64,000 bases of DNA, taken from REEB481 sp964586595. Its GTDB lineage: Bacteria; Bacteroidota; Bacteroidia; NS11-12g; UBA955. The notes beneath the pieces are model-generated. The model made no database searches, was not told the origin of the DNA, and saw only the letters and a list, made by a program, of their open reading frames with translations. The stretch is taken from positions 1 through 64,000 of the forward strand of contig CAZPHB010000005.1 of NCBI GenBank assembly GCA_964586595.1, written 5' to 3'. Within the stretch, counting starts at the first letter, position 1. Each line of letters opens with the position of its first letter. A program made the translations under genes and the position numbers. Below, in pieces: positions 7,915-17,146 of this stretch.

Positions 7915-10900
7915 CTCCTGCACTTTCGAAATGCTCCAGTTTTTTTCCGTCTTTCCGCACGGTAACCTGATAGAAATACACGCCGTTGGCCAATCGGTCG
8001 CCAAACTGATCGGTTCCGTCCCAACTCCATTGGCTGATGTTGTTGCCGATGTGCATCGGGCCGAGTTCGTCCTGATGTACGTGTTTCACCACACGGCCAT
8101 CGGCGGTCATGATTTTGATATGCACTTCATCAGGGATGTCGTTTCCAGTAAGGGTAAACACAAAGCGCATTTGGGTGCTGAACGGATTTGGATACGGGTA
8201 AAAATTGGTAACCATGTTTTTGTTCACCACCCTGAAATCAACCACATAGGCTTCTTCACCCGCCGGATTGCCGCTCATGTCTGCCGCCTGAACTTTCAGG
8301 CTGTAAGTGCCGTCGGGAAGGTTCCGCGGACGGTAATCAATCACCGCGCTGTTGCCGGCAGTTTGCGCAGGTTTGAACACTGCCTCGGTTCCATCAACCG
8401 GAACAGGTGTATAATCGGGCGATCCGGGGCGTTTCAGAAACAGGTTAAAGCGGCTGGAATCGGTTTGCAGTAAATACTTGTTCTCGTCTTTATTGCTGAT
8501 GCGGATCAGTGGTTCGGCACGCACGATGTCGCCATTGAAAATCCTGCGGCCATCGAAGGTGACATCCAGCAAGGGGTTTTGTCGGTCGGCAACTACCTCA
8601 AAACTGAAGGTGTTGCTGTTGTTGGAAAGTGAGAACTCTTCCTGCCGGAATGCCGGATTGAATTGAATGATGGCCTGGTATGCACCGATGAGGTTTCGGG
8701 TATCCTGCCGCACGCGGTACACATAAGTTTCGCCTGGTTTGGCTGCAGGCAGAAAGGTTGTGTCGCGCATCACGGTGCTTCGGTCTTCTTTTTTAAAGAT
8801 GTGCGCAGTAGCCATGATGCTGTCGGCAAAAGGCAAGGCAGAGATGTTGCTGAAGGGTATGAACAGGCGTAAACTGTCGCCGCGATACAGCGAATCCCGG
8901 TAGTATTCGTAGCCAAGGCGTGGCACCGGATACAGGGTTCCTTCGGGCACTTCGCTGAACAGAATCCGCCAGTTGGGCAATTGCATGCTGCTGAAGTCGG
9001 AAGGGTCGCTGAAGGCAGCCTTCAGCCGCAGGTATGGATATTGCCTGGCATCGATGCTGCTCAGGTCGCTGAAGTTGCCCGATACCGAAGGGATGAGCAC
9101 CTGTTCGCTGCCATCCTTGGCACGGCCCAAAACGCTGACAGTGGCCGTTTCTGAAGCGTTGCTGCGGTCCTTGCGCCACAAATGCAGGCTGCCCCAGGAA
9201 CCGGCCGGACCAATGTATTCTGAGTTCATGGAGCCACTGCTGGCTGTTCCGTAAAGTTCTGCTTCTATGGATGCGTAGCCTGAACCCGGCACGCCGTTGA
9301 AAATGGCTACATCTTCAAAAGCCTTGCCCGGGCTCCAGCCTTTTTTACCCACTGCAACATATATGGCCGTAGATGTGCGGTTGGCCGGATCGTCCATCAC
9401 CGTGCAGCCCAGTTTGTTCAATGCCTGCAATACCTGTGGGGTCCACTGGTCGGCACTGCTGAAGCTGGACGTAAACAAGGCCACGTAAAAACTGTCCGGT
9501 ACCAAGTCCACAAAAGAAACAAATGCATCGCGCTCCGCAGAAACATTGGGTCGAAAGGAGTAATAAATCTGTTCATTGGCCGGATATCCAAACAGTTTCC
9601 AGCGCATGCCACCGGAGCACATGGGTTTTATTTTGGCAGTGTCCAGCGGTGTGAGTTCGTTTTTGTTCGGGTCGAAGACCATACACACAAATCCATTCAC
9701 ACAATTGGCCGCATTTCGGTCTTGTCCGCCAAAGCCGCCTTCCTTAACTCCTTTATTGCTTCTGTTGGCATATTCCGCATCTACATAAAGCTTCTTCATC
9801 AGCGGTCCAAACCGCAGTTGTCGTGCAAGGGTGTCCACCCGCAGGTTTTGGAACGTATTGGCAGATACCACATTGGAATATTGGAACCCAGATTGTTGCA
9901 TCCATCCACTGCTGTGGTTTTTGATGTAGGTGAACGAATGTGTGCTCCAGCGACCGCCTTCGGCCGATCCTGCATTGATGCGCGCGCGCCAGTAATACAC
10001 TACCGTATCGGCTTTCGGGTCAAGTTGAACCTTCCATTGAACCAAAGGTTCGCTGTTGAAGGCTCCGCTGCGTTTTACCCAGGGTGAATTGAATCGTGGC
10101 GTGGTATCCAGTTCGGCAAAAAACTGATCGTTGGAAACGGTCAGGTCCGCCGGCTGAAAAACAAGATTCACTGTATCGTTGCCTACAATGGCAAAGCGCC
10201 TCGGGTATAAAAGGTTTACTCCGTTTCCGGGTATATACCTCAGGCTGGATGTGCGGTTGTTGGTATAGGTAAACTCAGTAACCGTGCGGTCCGGGTTCAC
10301 TTCAGCCTCAAAAACATTGCTGCCTTTGGTGCTGATGTCTTTGCTGCGGATGGTGATGTAGGCGGTATCCTTGTACCCAAACGGGGCTATGCGCGTTTGG
10401 TAATCGTTCCGCGTAATGCCATCCGGATAAATGCGCCTCAGGCCGATGTTGATGGAATCGGTGCCTTTCCGTCCGTTATTGGTCACAATGATGGCCACGC
10501 GGAAGGAATCGCTTAAGGCAAAGGTGTTTGGCGGATCGAGAAAGATGCTGCGTTCATTGACGCTGTAATCGGGGACTTCCGGTGCATGCGATTTGATGGC
10601 GGGGTCGCCAATCAGGAATAGCTGCTGGCAGTGGATGCGGTTCAAAAAGCTGTTCGGATCCTGATAGTTTCGGATGCAGGTTTGGATGATTTCACCAATC
10701 GTTTTCCCATAAGCCTTGTCAAACATGGCGCGGTAGAAATCGCCCATCTGTCGGTTTACGCTGAACAGTTCGCTGATGGATGTTTGTGCGATGAAGGCAA
10801 TAGCACCTCTTCTGCCGGCCTTGACCATGCGCTCACTGAATACCCAGCGGTTTCCGTAGGGTACGCAGGGGTTGCCGATCTGACAGCCGTTGAAATAGCA

Positions 10901-12919
10901 AATGGGATATTTGCCTTGGTTGCTGTAGTCGGCGGTGTCTCCCATATCAATATCGGTTACCTGGGTGCTGCCGTGTCCCAGAAAGGTGATGAGGTTCAAT
11001 CCGGAGTTCAGCGCGCTGATGATGGATTGCTTCACACCAACCGATTGTGCTCCGGTGGATGCTTTGTAATAGCCGGTTACCTTGCCGCCAAGGATGCCTT
11101 GTTCGGGATAGGGTTCCAAGGCTTCCAGCATGCCCCTGATGTCCTGCGCCTGTACATTGGACGAACCGCCGCCCATGTGCAGGATTTCTTTTTGCCAGCT
11201 TGCATAACCGCTCGATTCGAAAGCGATGATTTTATTCAGGTAGGTTCTGATTTCACTTTTTTGCTCCGCAGGAAGGCGCCCAATGGGAATGGCAGGTTCG
11301 AAGGTGGTTCCGTTCAAACCGGCGGTGTACAGGTGATCGGAAGCAGGAACACCAATACTTGGAACCAGGTTTAACTTCTGGTACTGTTTGCTGTTCTTCA
11401 GGTAAATGGTTTCGTACCCGCGACCTACCAGAAAAATAAATTTAGGTGGATTTGCCTTGGATCGTTCCAGCAAATAGGCCGCGTAGCGCCGAATGGCAAT
11501 GGGATGTGCCTGGCCGTAACTGAAGGCGTTGTACAGCTGTTCCGTGCTTACAATCCTGGCAGCATAGCGTCCTTGTCGGTAATTCAGGTAATCGTTCAGC
11601 TCATCGCCCATCAAGCCCGCATGGCTGATGATGATGTACTCAGACTGGTCAATATGGGTCGAAAAGTCGGGCAGCTCCGCCAACACCGGATGATACATGG
11701 AGTCGGGATGGATGCTTACCAAGCGGAAATTCAGGCTGTCCCACAAATGCCAGTCTGATCCGTGGCTGTTGGCAGGCATGATGAGTCGGAAATTCCCGCC
11801 GCCCAGAAAGTCTCCTCCAATCCGCAAACCGTTTGTTGGGTTGAACAACATGGGCCGCGTTCGGGATCCGTTGCTGTATCCCGACCATTGGTATAGCCGC
11901 GGAGCCGCGCTGCTGTCGGTTTGAAACGTATATGCCGAGGCGCCGTCCAGCTCATTCTTTTTCGGGAACTTCAGCCGGGTGTAAAACACCTGATAGCGTG
12001 CATAGGGGATGTTCGGCATGGCTATGGGTTTCAGCCGCAACTGTGTCACCAGGCCGCCCATATCCGAAGGCTGTAAGGTTGCCTTCTGCCTGATGGGCGC
12101 AAAGCCATAGGTAATTGTATCCTTGAGTTGTCGTTCCGCGGTTCCGTTGCCCGCCGTCACGCGAAGCCTGTGGTCGGGCAGGTTGTAGAAATTCGTAATT
12201 CCCGCGATGTAGTAGCTCAGTTCCGGGTTCGGTCCTGACGGCTCATAAGCTGCTGTGTTGAAGGCGGAAACAAATTCAGGCATGGATCCGGAAATTCCGT
12301 AACCCACAGGATTGCTTCCCCAGCCTTCGGCATCATTGTATTCGGAAGGGTAGAAGTCGCGGTCAGAAACACGGGCAGGTTTGCCGCGGTGGTACAGCTG
12401 TTGTTCGGTCTTCCATTCATCACGCAGGTGCCAGGATGCTGTGGAAACCGTGTTCCATTTATAGTTTCGGTAAGGCGTATAACGCAGCCAGGGACCGGTT
12501 TCCGACCAGGTGATGAAGTAATATGCCGTGTCGCTGATCAGCGTTCCTTTCTGGTGCGGCTGCATGCCCGGCTGAACATACAGTTCACTGTCCAGGCTGC
12601 CGTCGGCTTTCAATGCGAAAAACTCCAGAAAATCTCCAGGTCCGATGCGGTTGTCGCCCTGGTCGGAAACCGTCATGGGAACCTGTGCCCCGCGCGACCA
12701 TAATTGCAATTTGGAAGCTTCAAGCAAGCGGATGGAAACACCGGCCTGACGAAATACGTAATCCAGTACAAAAAAATCGATGCGGTACAGGCCGTTTTCT
12801 GAAATTCCGATGCGCACATGTGCCTTTGAGGCATCGTACCATTCGTTGCCATATTTTTGAGCCCGTGAGGGAATCAGGGTGAAGAAGAAGCAAAAAAATA
12901 CCAGTACCCAACGACCCAT
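7868..12919 (-). CDS. porU2: Long C25-family cysteine peptidase, putative T9SS sortase PorU2
   Basis: A secreted protein of 1683 residues. The signal peptide (MGRWVLVFFCFFFTLIPSRAQ) directly follows the chosen ATG; a longer frame upstream would run into the divergent methyltransferase gene. The C25 (gingipain-fold) domain lies around residues 430-800, with the probable catalytic His649 in FLGHGS and Cys679 in YFNGCQIGN. CARDB and Ig-like modules follow, and the C-terminus is a FlgD-like/sorting-type domain with YPYPNPFS and SWDGTDQFGDRLANGVYFY. PorU removes sorting domains and attaches cargo to the cell surface. This long version corresponds to what is called PorU2; whether it is a sortase or a secreted peptidase is not settled by sequence. 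Confidence 0.85.
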   Translation of the reverse strand: MGRWVLVFFCFFFTLIPSRAQKYGNEWYDASKAHVRIGISENGLYRIDFFVLDYVFRQAGVSIRLLEASKLQLWSRGAQVPMTVSDQGDNRIGPGDFLEFFALKADGSLDSELYVQPGMQPHQKGTLISDTAYYFITWSETGPWLRYTPYRNYKWNTVSTASWHLRDEWKTEQQLYHRGKPARVSDRDFYPSEYNDAEGWGSNPVGYGISGSMPEFVSAFNTAAYEPSGPNPELSYYIAGITNFYNLPDHRLRVTAGNGTAERQLKDTITYGFAPIRQKATLQPSDMGGLVTQLRLKPIAMPNIPYARYQVFYTRLKFPKKNELDGASAYTFQTDSSAAPRLYQWSGYSNGSRTRPMLFNPTNGLRIGGDFLGGGNFRLIMPANSHGSDWHLWDSLNFRLVSIHPDSMYHPVLAELPDFSTHIDQSEYIIISHAGLMGDELNDYLNYRQGRYAARIVSTEQLYNAFSYGQAHPIAIRRYAAYLLERSKANPPKFIFLVGRGYETIYLKNSKQYQKLNLVPSIGVPASDHLYTAGLNGTTFEPAIPIGRLPAEQKSEIRTYLNKIIAFESSGYASWQKEILHMGGGSSNVQAQDIRGMLEALEPYPEQGILGGKVTGYYKASTGAQSVGVKQSIISALNSGLNLITFLGHGSTQVTDIDMGDTADYSNQGKYPICYFNGCQIGNPCVPYGNRWVFSERMVKAGRRGAIAFIAQTSISELFSVNRQMGDFYRAMFDKAYGKTIGEIIQTCIRNYQDPNSFLNRIHCQQLFLIGDPAIKSHAPEVPDYSVNERSIFLDPPNTFALSDSFRVAIIVTNNGRKGTDSINIGLRRIYPDGITRNDYQTRIAPFGYKDTAYITIRSKDISTKGSNVFEAEVNPDRTVTEFTYTNNRTSSLRYIPGNGVNLLYPRRFAIVGNDTVNLVFQPADLTVSNDQFFAELDTTPRFNSPWVKRSGAFNSEPLVQWKVQLDPKADTVVYYWRARINAGSAEGGRWSTHSFTYIKNHSSGWMQQSGFQYSNVVSANTFQNLRVDTLARQLRFGPLMKKLYVDAEYANRSNKGVKEGGFGGQDRNAANCVNGFVCMVFDPNKNELTPLDTAKIKPMCSGGMRWKLFGYPANEQIYYSFRPNVSAERDAFVSFVDLVPDSFYVALFTSSFSSADQWTPQVLQALNKLGCTVMDDPANRTSTAIYVAVGKKGWSPGKAFEDVAIFNGVPGSGYASIEAELYGTASSGSMNSEYIGPAGSWGSLHLWRKDRSNASETATVSVLGRAKDGSEQVLIPSVSGNFSDLSSIDARQYPYLRLKAAFSDPSDFSSMQLPNWRILFSEVPEGTLYPVPRLGYEYYRDSLYRGDSLRLFIPFSNISALPFADSIMATAHIFKKEDRSTVMRDTTFLPAAKPGETYVYRVRQDTRNLIGAYQAIIQFNPAFRQEEFSLSNNSNTFSFEVVADRQNPLLDVTFDGRRIFNGDIVRAEPLIRISNKDENKYLLQTDSSRFNLFLKRPGSPDYTPVPVDGTEAVFKPAQTAGNSAVIDYRPRNLPDGTYSLKVQAADMSGNPAGEEAYVVDFRVVNKNMVTNFYPYPNPFSTQMRFVFTLTGNDIPDEVHIKIMTADGRVVKHVHQDELGPMHIGNNISQWSWDGTDQFGDRLANGVYFYQVTVRKDGKKLEHFESAGDASFKQQVGKIYLLR

Positions 12920-12925
12920 ACCCTG

Positions 12926-12933
12926 CAAAATTA
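12926..12933 (-). promoter_or_regulatory. Promoter -7 box of porU2
   Basis: TAATTTTG on the minus strand is an exact match to the Bacteroidota -7 consensus TAnnTTTG. Only six bases (CAGGGT) separate it from the porU2 ATG, so the transcript would have almost no leader. The 21-base space between porU2 and the divergent methyltransferase must hold both promoters. Confidence 0.6.
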
Positions 12934-12940
12934 ACAATTG

Positions 12941-13675
12941 ATGGATACATTTTCCCCTGCTCCTGAACTGTGGCTGATGCCTGCCGGAATTGCCGGATGT
13001 GACATGTCTTCTTTTGCCACAAGCCGGCACATAACTGCGCTGCAGCGCACCCAGGTTTGGGTGGTTGAAGACGCAAGAACTGCGCGCAGGATGATTGGCT
13101 CAGTGGTGCAGGGTTACAACTACAACGAAAGGCAGTGGTTTGAATTGGCTAAAGAATCACATCAGGAAACCAAGTCAGATTGGAAGCAAGCCATGAAACA
13201 GGCTGCTGCAGGTGCGGTCTGGTCCTTGATGAGCGAAGCCGGAATGCCCGGGATTGCCGATCCCGGCGCTGAAGTGGTTACATGGGCCCATCAGTTGGGA
13301 TGGAGCGTTCATGTGTTAAGTGGACCGTCATCCATCATCATGGCGCTGGCCGCATCAGGGTTCAACGGACAGCAGTTTGCCTTCCACGGATACCTGCCGG
13401 TTGATGGCAAGGCGCTCGGCCATAAAATCCAGGAACTGGAACAGGCTGCCCTGCGCGGAGCCACGCAAATGTTTATCGAAACACCTTACCGCACGGAACG
13501 GATGTTTCAGGCCCTGCTGCAGCACCTGAGGCCCGGAACCTCCCTGGCGGTGATGGCCGGGCTCGACGGCGCTCAGTCTTTCTGCGGTGTGCACACAGCT
13601 GCCGCCTGGACAAAGCGTGCACCACAAATTGGAAAACTGCCCACCGTTTTTTTGCTGGGAATCCCCAAAACTTGA
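12941..13675 (+). CDS. SAM-dependent methyltransferase, tetrapyrrole-methylase fold (RsmI-like)
   Basis: A 244-residue protein of the tetrapyrrole methylase superfamily. LWLMPAGIAG at the N-terminus, the SEAGMPGIADPGAEVV loop near residues 99-114 and LSGPSSIIMALAASGFNGQQFAFHGYLP match the RsmI branch, which 2'-O-methylates C1402 of 16S rRNA. The TPYR in FIETPYRTERMF is also typical. It is shorter than standard RsmI (about 280 residues), has lost part of the N-terminal region, and may be a paralogue with another substrate. The ATG at 12941 is preferred over the TTG one codon earlier. It is divergent from porU2. Confidence 0.8.
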   Translation: MDTFSPAPELWLMPAGIAGCDMSSFATSRHITALQRTQVWVVEDARTARRMIGSVVQGYNYNERQWFELAKESHQETKSDWKQAMKQAAAGAVWSLMSEAGMPGIADPGAEVVTWAHQLGWSVHVLSGPSSIIMALAASGFNGQQFAFHGYLPVDGKALGHKIQELEQAALRGATQMFIETPYRTERMFQALLQHLRPGTSLAVMAGLDGAQSFCGVHTAAAWTKRAPQIGKLPTVFLLGIPKT

Positions 13676-13693
13676 TTCGTTCGTTTTTTTTCC

Positions 13694-13718
13694 TAATATT
13701 GCACTAACAAACGTTAGT
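13694..13718 (+). promoter_or_regulatory. Promoter and palindromic operator of the TetR-paa operon
   Basis: TAATATTG at 13694-13701 is one base off the TAnnTTTG -7 consensus. It is followed immediately by a perfect inverted repeat: ACTAAC (13703-13708), AAAC, GTTAGT (13713-13718). The dyad covers the expected transcription start and ends nine bases before the TTG start of the TetR gene. This is the standard position for a TetR autoregulatory operator. I see no second copy in front of paaA. Confidence 0.6.
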
Positions 13719-13727
13719 TAGAAACAT

Positions 13728-14309
13728 TTGGAAACAAACGGGAAGAAAGGGGCAATACTTTTGGCGGCGGCAAAACTGATGAAAGAGAATGGTTATGCCG
13801 GAACCTCCATGCGACACATTGCCGCGGCCATGAATATGGAGGCTGCGAGTTTGTACCATCATGTTTCTTCCAAAGAAGAAATTCTGCGCGAACTATGCTT
13901 TGGAATGGCCCAGGCCTTTAATACCTCCATTGAAGAGGTAAACGACATATACTTCAACGCGGAAGAACGTTTGGGCATGGCGGTAAGGGCGCATATCAGG
14001 CAACTGACCGCCAACCTCGATGCCAGTCATGTTTTTCTGCACGAATGGAGGCATCTTGGCACACCTGCACAAAGCGATTTCAAGAAATTGCGCGACAACT
14101 ATGAACAGTCTTTCAGAGCCATCTTGAAAAGTGGAGAAGAAGAAGGTGTTTTTTCGGATGCAGACCGCAAATTCGCTGTGCTGACCATTTTATCTGCACT
14201 GAACTGGGTGGTCTCCTGGTACAAACCTGAAGGCGAAATGAGTGCGGAGCATATTGCCGATCGCCTGACCCGATTCATCCTGAACGGTTTAAAAAAAGAA
14301 ACAACTTAA
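13728..14309 (+). CDS. TetR/AcrR-family repressor heading the paa operon
   Basis: A 193-residue regulator with the TetR helix-turn-helix at residues 5-50 (GYAGTSMRHIAAAMNMEAASLYHHVSSKEEIL) in two adjoining stretches: recognition helix ending in LYHHV, then the KEEIL cap. The C-terminal ligand domain resembles the fatty-acyl/PaaR group (TetR_C_33-like). The start is a TTG preceded by a palindrome; an ATG is not available upstream in frame. It lies 17 bases before paaA on the same strand. By analogy with PaaR it probably binds phenylacetyl-CoA or a related thioester and relieves its own repression (inference). Confidence 0.85.
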   Translation: METNGKKGAILLAAAKLMKENGYAGTSMRHIAAAMNMEAASLYHHVSSKEEILRELCFGMAQAFNTSIEEVNDIYFNAEERLGMAVRAHIRQLTANLDASHVFLHEWRHLGTPAQSDFKKLRDNYEQSFRAILKSGEEEGVFSDADRKFAVLTILSALNWVVSWYKPEGEMSAEHIADRLTRFILNGLKKETT

Positions 14310-14326
14310 ACGAATATATCCAAACC

Positions 14327-15313
14327 ATGTACGGAAACGCATACATTGACCCGAACCAAAAGCTGAGTATTCTGGAAGGTGAAGATCCGGTAAAACTGGC
14401 AGCATTTGAAGCACGTATCGCTCAAGGCGACAAGATTGAACCCAATGATTGGATGCCCAGAGAATATCGGAAGCAGTTGATTCGCATGATTGAACAACAC
14501 GCGCATTCTGAAATCATCGGCTCGCTCCCGGAAGGAACCTGGATTACCCGCGCACCCGGATTTCGCCGCAAGCTCGCGCTGATGGCGAAGGTTCAGGACG
14601 AAGTTGGCCATGCGCAGTTGCTGTATGCCGCCGCTGAAACGCTGGGTAAAAGCAGGGAAGACATGATCAACGACCTCATTTCCGGCAAGTCCAAATACTC
14701 CAACGTGTTTAATTATCCGGCGGAAACCTGGGCAGACAGCGCAGTAATAGCATGGTTGATTGATGCCGGTGCCATTGTGAACCAGATTACCAACGCAAAA
14801 GGCAGTTACGGTCCTTATTGCCGCGCACTTGACCGCATTTGTGCGGAAGAATCATTTCACCTGAAATACGGCCACGACAATGTGGTGTTCCTGGCTACGG
14901 GAACCAAGAAACAACGCGAAATGGTTCAAGCCGCACTCACCCGTTGGTGGCCACCCATCATGCATTTCTTCGGCCCGCCCGATAAAGCCTCGGTACACGG
15001 TGAAATCCTGATGCGCTGGAAGGTGAAGATGGCAAGCAACGACGACATGAGGCAGCAATTCCTCAACATGTATGTTCCAAAAATCTGGGATCTTGGACTG
15101 GAATTGCCTGATCCGAACCTGCGCAAAAACGAAACAACCGGAAAATGGGAATATACCGAGCCGGATTGGGATGAGTTTAAGCGTGTCATCAACGGCAACG
15201 GTCCCTGCAACGCAGAACGCCTTGCCGTGCGTCGCACCGCCGAAGAGCGCCACCGCTGGGTGCGGAAAGCCATCCTCAGCAAAAACGCTCATTACGTGGC
15301 ACCCTTGGCCTGA
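14327..15313 (+). CDS. paaA: Phenylacetyl-CoA 1,2-epoxidase catalytic subunit PaaA
   Basis: The oxygenase subunit of the phenylacetyl-CoA monooxygenase, which forms the ring epoxide. The length of 328 residues fits the family. The di-iron helices are visible: EQHAHSEIIG (about residue 56), KVQDEVGHAQ (about 88-97) and CAEESFHLKYG (about 174-184). The remaining signature RWWPPIMHFFGPPD is also present. The gene is the first structural gene after the TetR regulator. Unlike most paa operons, paaB does not follow directly: a secreted T9SS protein gene intervenes. Confidence 0.96.
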   Translation: MYGNAYIDPNQKLSILEGEDPVKLAAFEARIAQGDKIEPNDWMPREYRKQLIRMIEQHAHSEIIGSLPEGTWITRAPGFRRKLALMAKVQDEVGHAQLLYAAAETLGKSREDMINDLISGKSKYSNVFNYPAETWADSAVIAWLIDAGAIVNQITNAKGSYGPYCRALDRICAEESFHLKYGHDNVVFLATGTKKQREMVQAALTRWWPPIMHFFGPPDKASVHGEILMRWKVKMASNDDMRQQFLNMYVPKIWDLGLELPDPNLRKNETTGKWEYTEPDWDEFKRVINGNGPCNAERLAVRRTAEERHRWVRKAILSKNAHYVAPLA

Positions 15314-15353
15314 TTCCCACCATATATTTTTCTGCTTGCTGCCCCAAAACGCT

Positions 15354-16775
15354 ATGAAAAACCATATATTAACCTTTTGCGCTGCCTGGTGGACCATGGC
15401 CACGCTGCATGCTCAAGTGCCGAATGCCGGATTTGAGTCCTGGTCCGAATATCGCTCCATGAATCCGGAAGGATGGTCATACAACGGCATCATTGAGCAG
15501 GTGCAGGGTCGGCAGGGTAAAGCGTTGCGTTTGGCCCACAATGCCGGCGAAGTTCCTTCATTCGCAGCACTTGCCAATCTTGGTGCCGGAGGGGTCTTTG
15601 GTTATCCCCTTCCGGGTTTTGCTTATGCGTCGGTACCCGACAGTATTGGTGTGCTGTTCCGGGTAAATCTGGCTGCAGGCGATACCGCAAATCTGTTGGT
15701 GGTGTTTACAAACCAAGGCAATCCGGTGAGTAATCAAACCGTGCGCATTGGTGGAAATACCGGCGGCAACTGGAAATACATCAGCATGCCGCTGCCCGGC
15801 GGTGGACTTGCAGCTGATTCAGGCATCATCATCATCAGTTCATTGGCATTGGATGCATTCGCTCAGGGAGCAGGGTACCTGGACGTTGACAGCATCTCCT
15901 TCGTGAAAGGCGCGGGTATGCCTATGGCGCCTCCGCCGAATGGAGGGTTCAACGATTGGGATTCATTGGTGCTGTATCAGCCAGACCGATATCTAAGCAG
16001 TGATCGCTTGTATGGTGGCGTGCGTTATGTGGTTCAAAATGTGCTCCGCGATTCAAAAGCCAGAAGCGGTGCATCAGCATTGCGCTTGCAAACAGGAACC
16101 GCCAATGGTTTGTTTGGTGCGGAAACTTTGGGCGCGTTCATCCTGAGCAGCCTTTCACTGGATGCCCTGGAGGCAGATCCTGAGAAACCTTCATTTCCGG
16201 TTCAATCGAGATTTTCGAGTTTTCGCGGCTTCTATCAGTTGAATACTGTTGGAGATACAGCACAGGCCGAAATAAATATGTTCTATCAAGGAAACATCGT
16301 TGGGAATGGCGTTTGGAGAAGTGCTGAAAACAAAGCTGCATGGACGGAATTCAGCGCGGACATCAACTATGATCCGCTGTTCTCCGGAACCCCGGACAGC
16401 GCTACTGTTTCGCTTTCCTTGCTCAATGCTGATGGCCTGTCTGTTAAACCCGGCAACTGGTTTTTGGTCGATGATTTATACCTCAGCAATTGGGCAACTT
16501 CAAACAAGCATTTTGCCGCACAAACCACCTGGAAGATTTATCCCAGTCCGGCAAAAGACAGAATCTATCTGGAACATCAGGAGGCAGTTGGCGGTCAACT
16601 GTATTTCCGGATTTTGGATGTGTCCGGTCGTGAAATCCGCAATGGCAGCAACGCATACCAAGGCAATGGCGCCAGATATGAGGTCAGTGTGGAAGGATTG
16701 CCGGCAGGTGCGTACCTGCTGCAGTGCCGGATGAATGGAACATCATATCAGCAAAGAATTTTGGTACAGCCATGA
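15354..16775 (+). CDS. Secreted protein with T9SS type A sorting domain, inside the paa operon
   Basis: A 473-residue protein with a signal peptide ending in ATLHAQ. Two similar modules follow, each starting with an aromatic-rich opening (PNAGFESWSEY near residue 22 and PNGGFNDWDSL near residue 200), like the galactose-binding/PCMD-type modules of Bacteroidota surface proteins. The last 80 residues form a type A sorting domain (TWKIYPSPAKDRIYLE through GLPAGAYLLQC). The in-frame upstream extension into paaA was rejected because the signal peptide marks the ATG at 15354. It is 40 bases after paaA, and its TGA overlaps the paaB ATG (ATGA), so it belongs to the operon. Its role is unknown. Confidence 0.88.
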   Translation: MKNHILTFCAAWWTMATLHAQVPNAGFESWSEYRSMNPEGWSYNGIIEQVQGRQGKALRLAHNAGEVPSFAALANLGAGGVFGYPLPGFAYASVPDSIGVLFRVNLAAGDTANLLVVFTNQGNPVSNQTVRIGGNTGGNWKYISMPLPGGGLAADSGIIIISSLALDAFAQGAGYLDVDSISFVKGAGMPMAPPPNGGFNDWDSLVLYQPDRYLSSDRLYGGVRYVVQNVLRDSKARSGASALRLQTGTANGLFGAETLGAFILSSLSLDALEADPEKPSFPVQSRFSSFRGFYQLNTVGDTAQAEINMFYQGNIVGNGVWRSAENKAAWTEFSADINYDPLFSGTPDSATVSLSLLNADGLSVKPGNWFLVDDLYLSNWATSNKHFAAQTTWKIYPSPAKDRIYLEHQEAVGGQLYFRILDVSGREIRNGSNAYQGNGARYEVSVEGLPAGAYLLQCRMNGTSYQQRILVQP

Positions 16776-17146
16776 TTATAAAGTCACTAGATCCCCGCGT
16801 GAACAGGTCGCACATTGACCAGGAAAAAGAATTCCAGCCACTGGAATCTCTTGATCAATTTGAAACCTACGAAGTGTTTCACCAGAAAAAAAGAGGTACA
16901 CAGCACCAGCATGTGGGCATTGTACATGCACCCAATCACGAATTGGCCATGATGTTTGCCAAAGAACAATACAGCCGCAGGGGACAATGTGTGAACCTTT
17001 GGGTGGTGAAAACCAGCGATGTGTTCGTTACCGATTACGACGACGCGGACATCTTCGAAACCACACCCGAGAAAAAACACCGCGATCCGGAAAGTTATAA
17101 AGTGATGGATCGGATTCAGGCGTTCAAACAAAAACAAAACGCATAA
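16772..17146 (+). CDS. paaB: Phenylacetyl-CoA epoxidase subunit PaaB
   Basis: A small structural subunit of the PaaABCE complex, thought to bridge the PaaAC heterodimers. The 124 residues include the family pattern ETYEVFHQKKRGTQHQHVG, HAPNHELAMMFAKEQY and NLWVVKTSDVF. It is somewhat longer than many PaaB proteins (about 95 residues), with a charged C-terminal tail (EKKHRDPESYKVMDR). The ATG overlaps the stop of the preceding secreted protein gene by four bases, and the stop overlaps the paaC ATG by one (TAATG). Confidence 0.94.
   Translation: MIIKSLDPRVNRSHIDQEKEFQPLESLDQFETYEVFHQKKRGTQHQHVGIVHAPNHELAMMFAKEQYSRRGQCVNLWVVKTSDVFVTDYDDADIFETTPEKKHRDPESYKVMDRIQAFKQKQNA

Noticed and set aside
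10631..11374. Plus-strand frame of 247 codons
   Set aside because: It lies wholly within the C25 domain of porU2 and shows no recognisable domain.
12920..13030. Extension of porU2 by 37 codons upstream
   Set aside because: The signal peptide begins at the ATG at 12919, the -7 box precedes it, and the extension would overlap the divergent methyltransferase.
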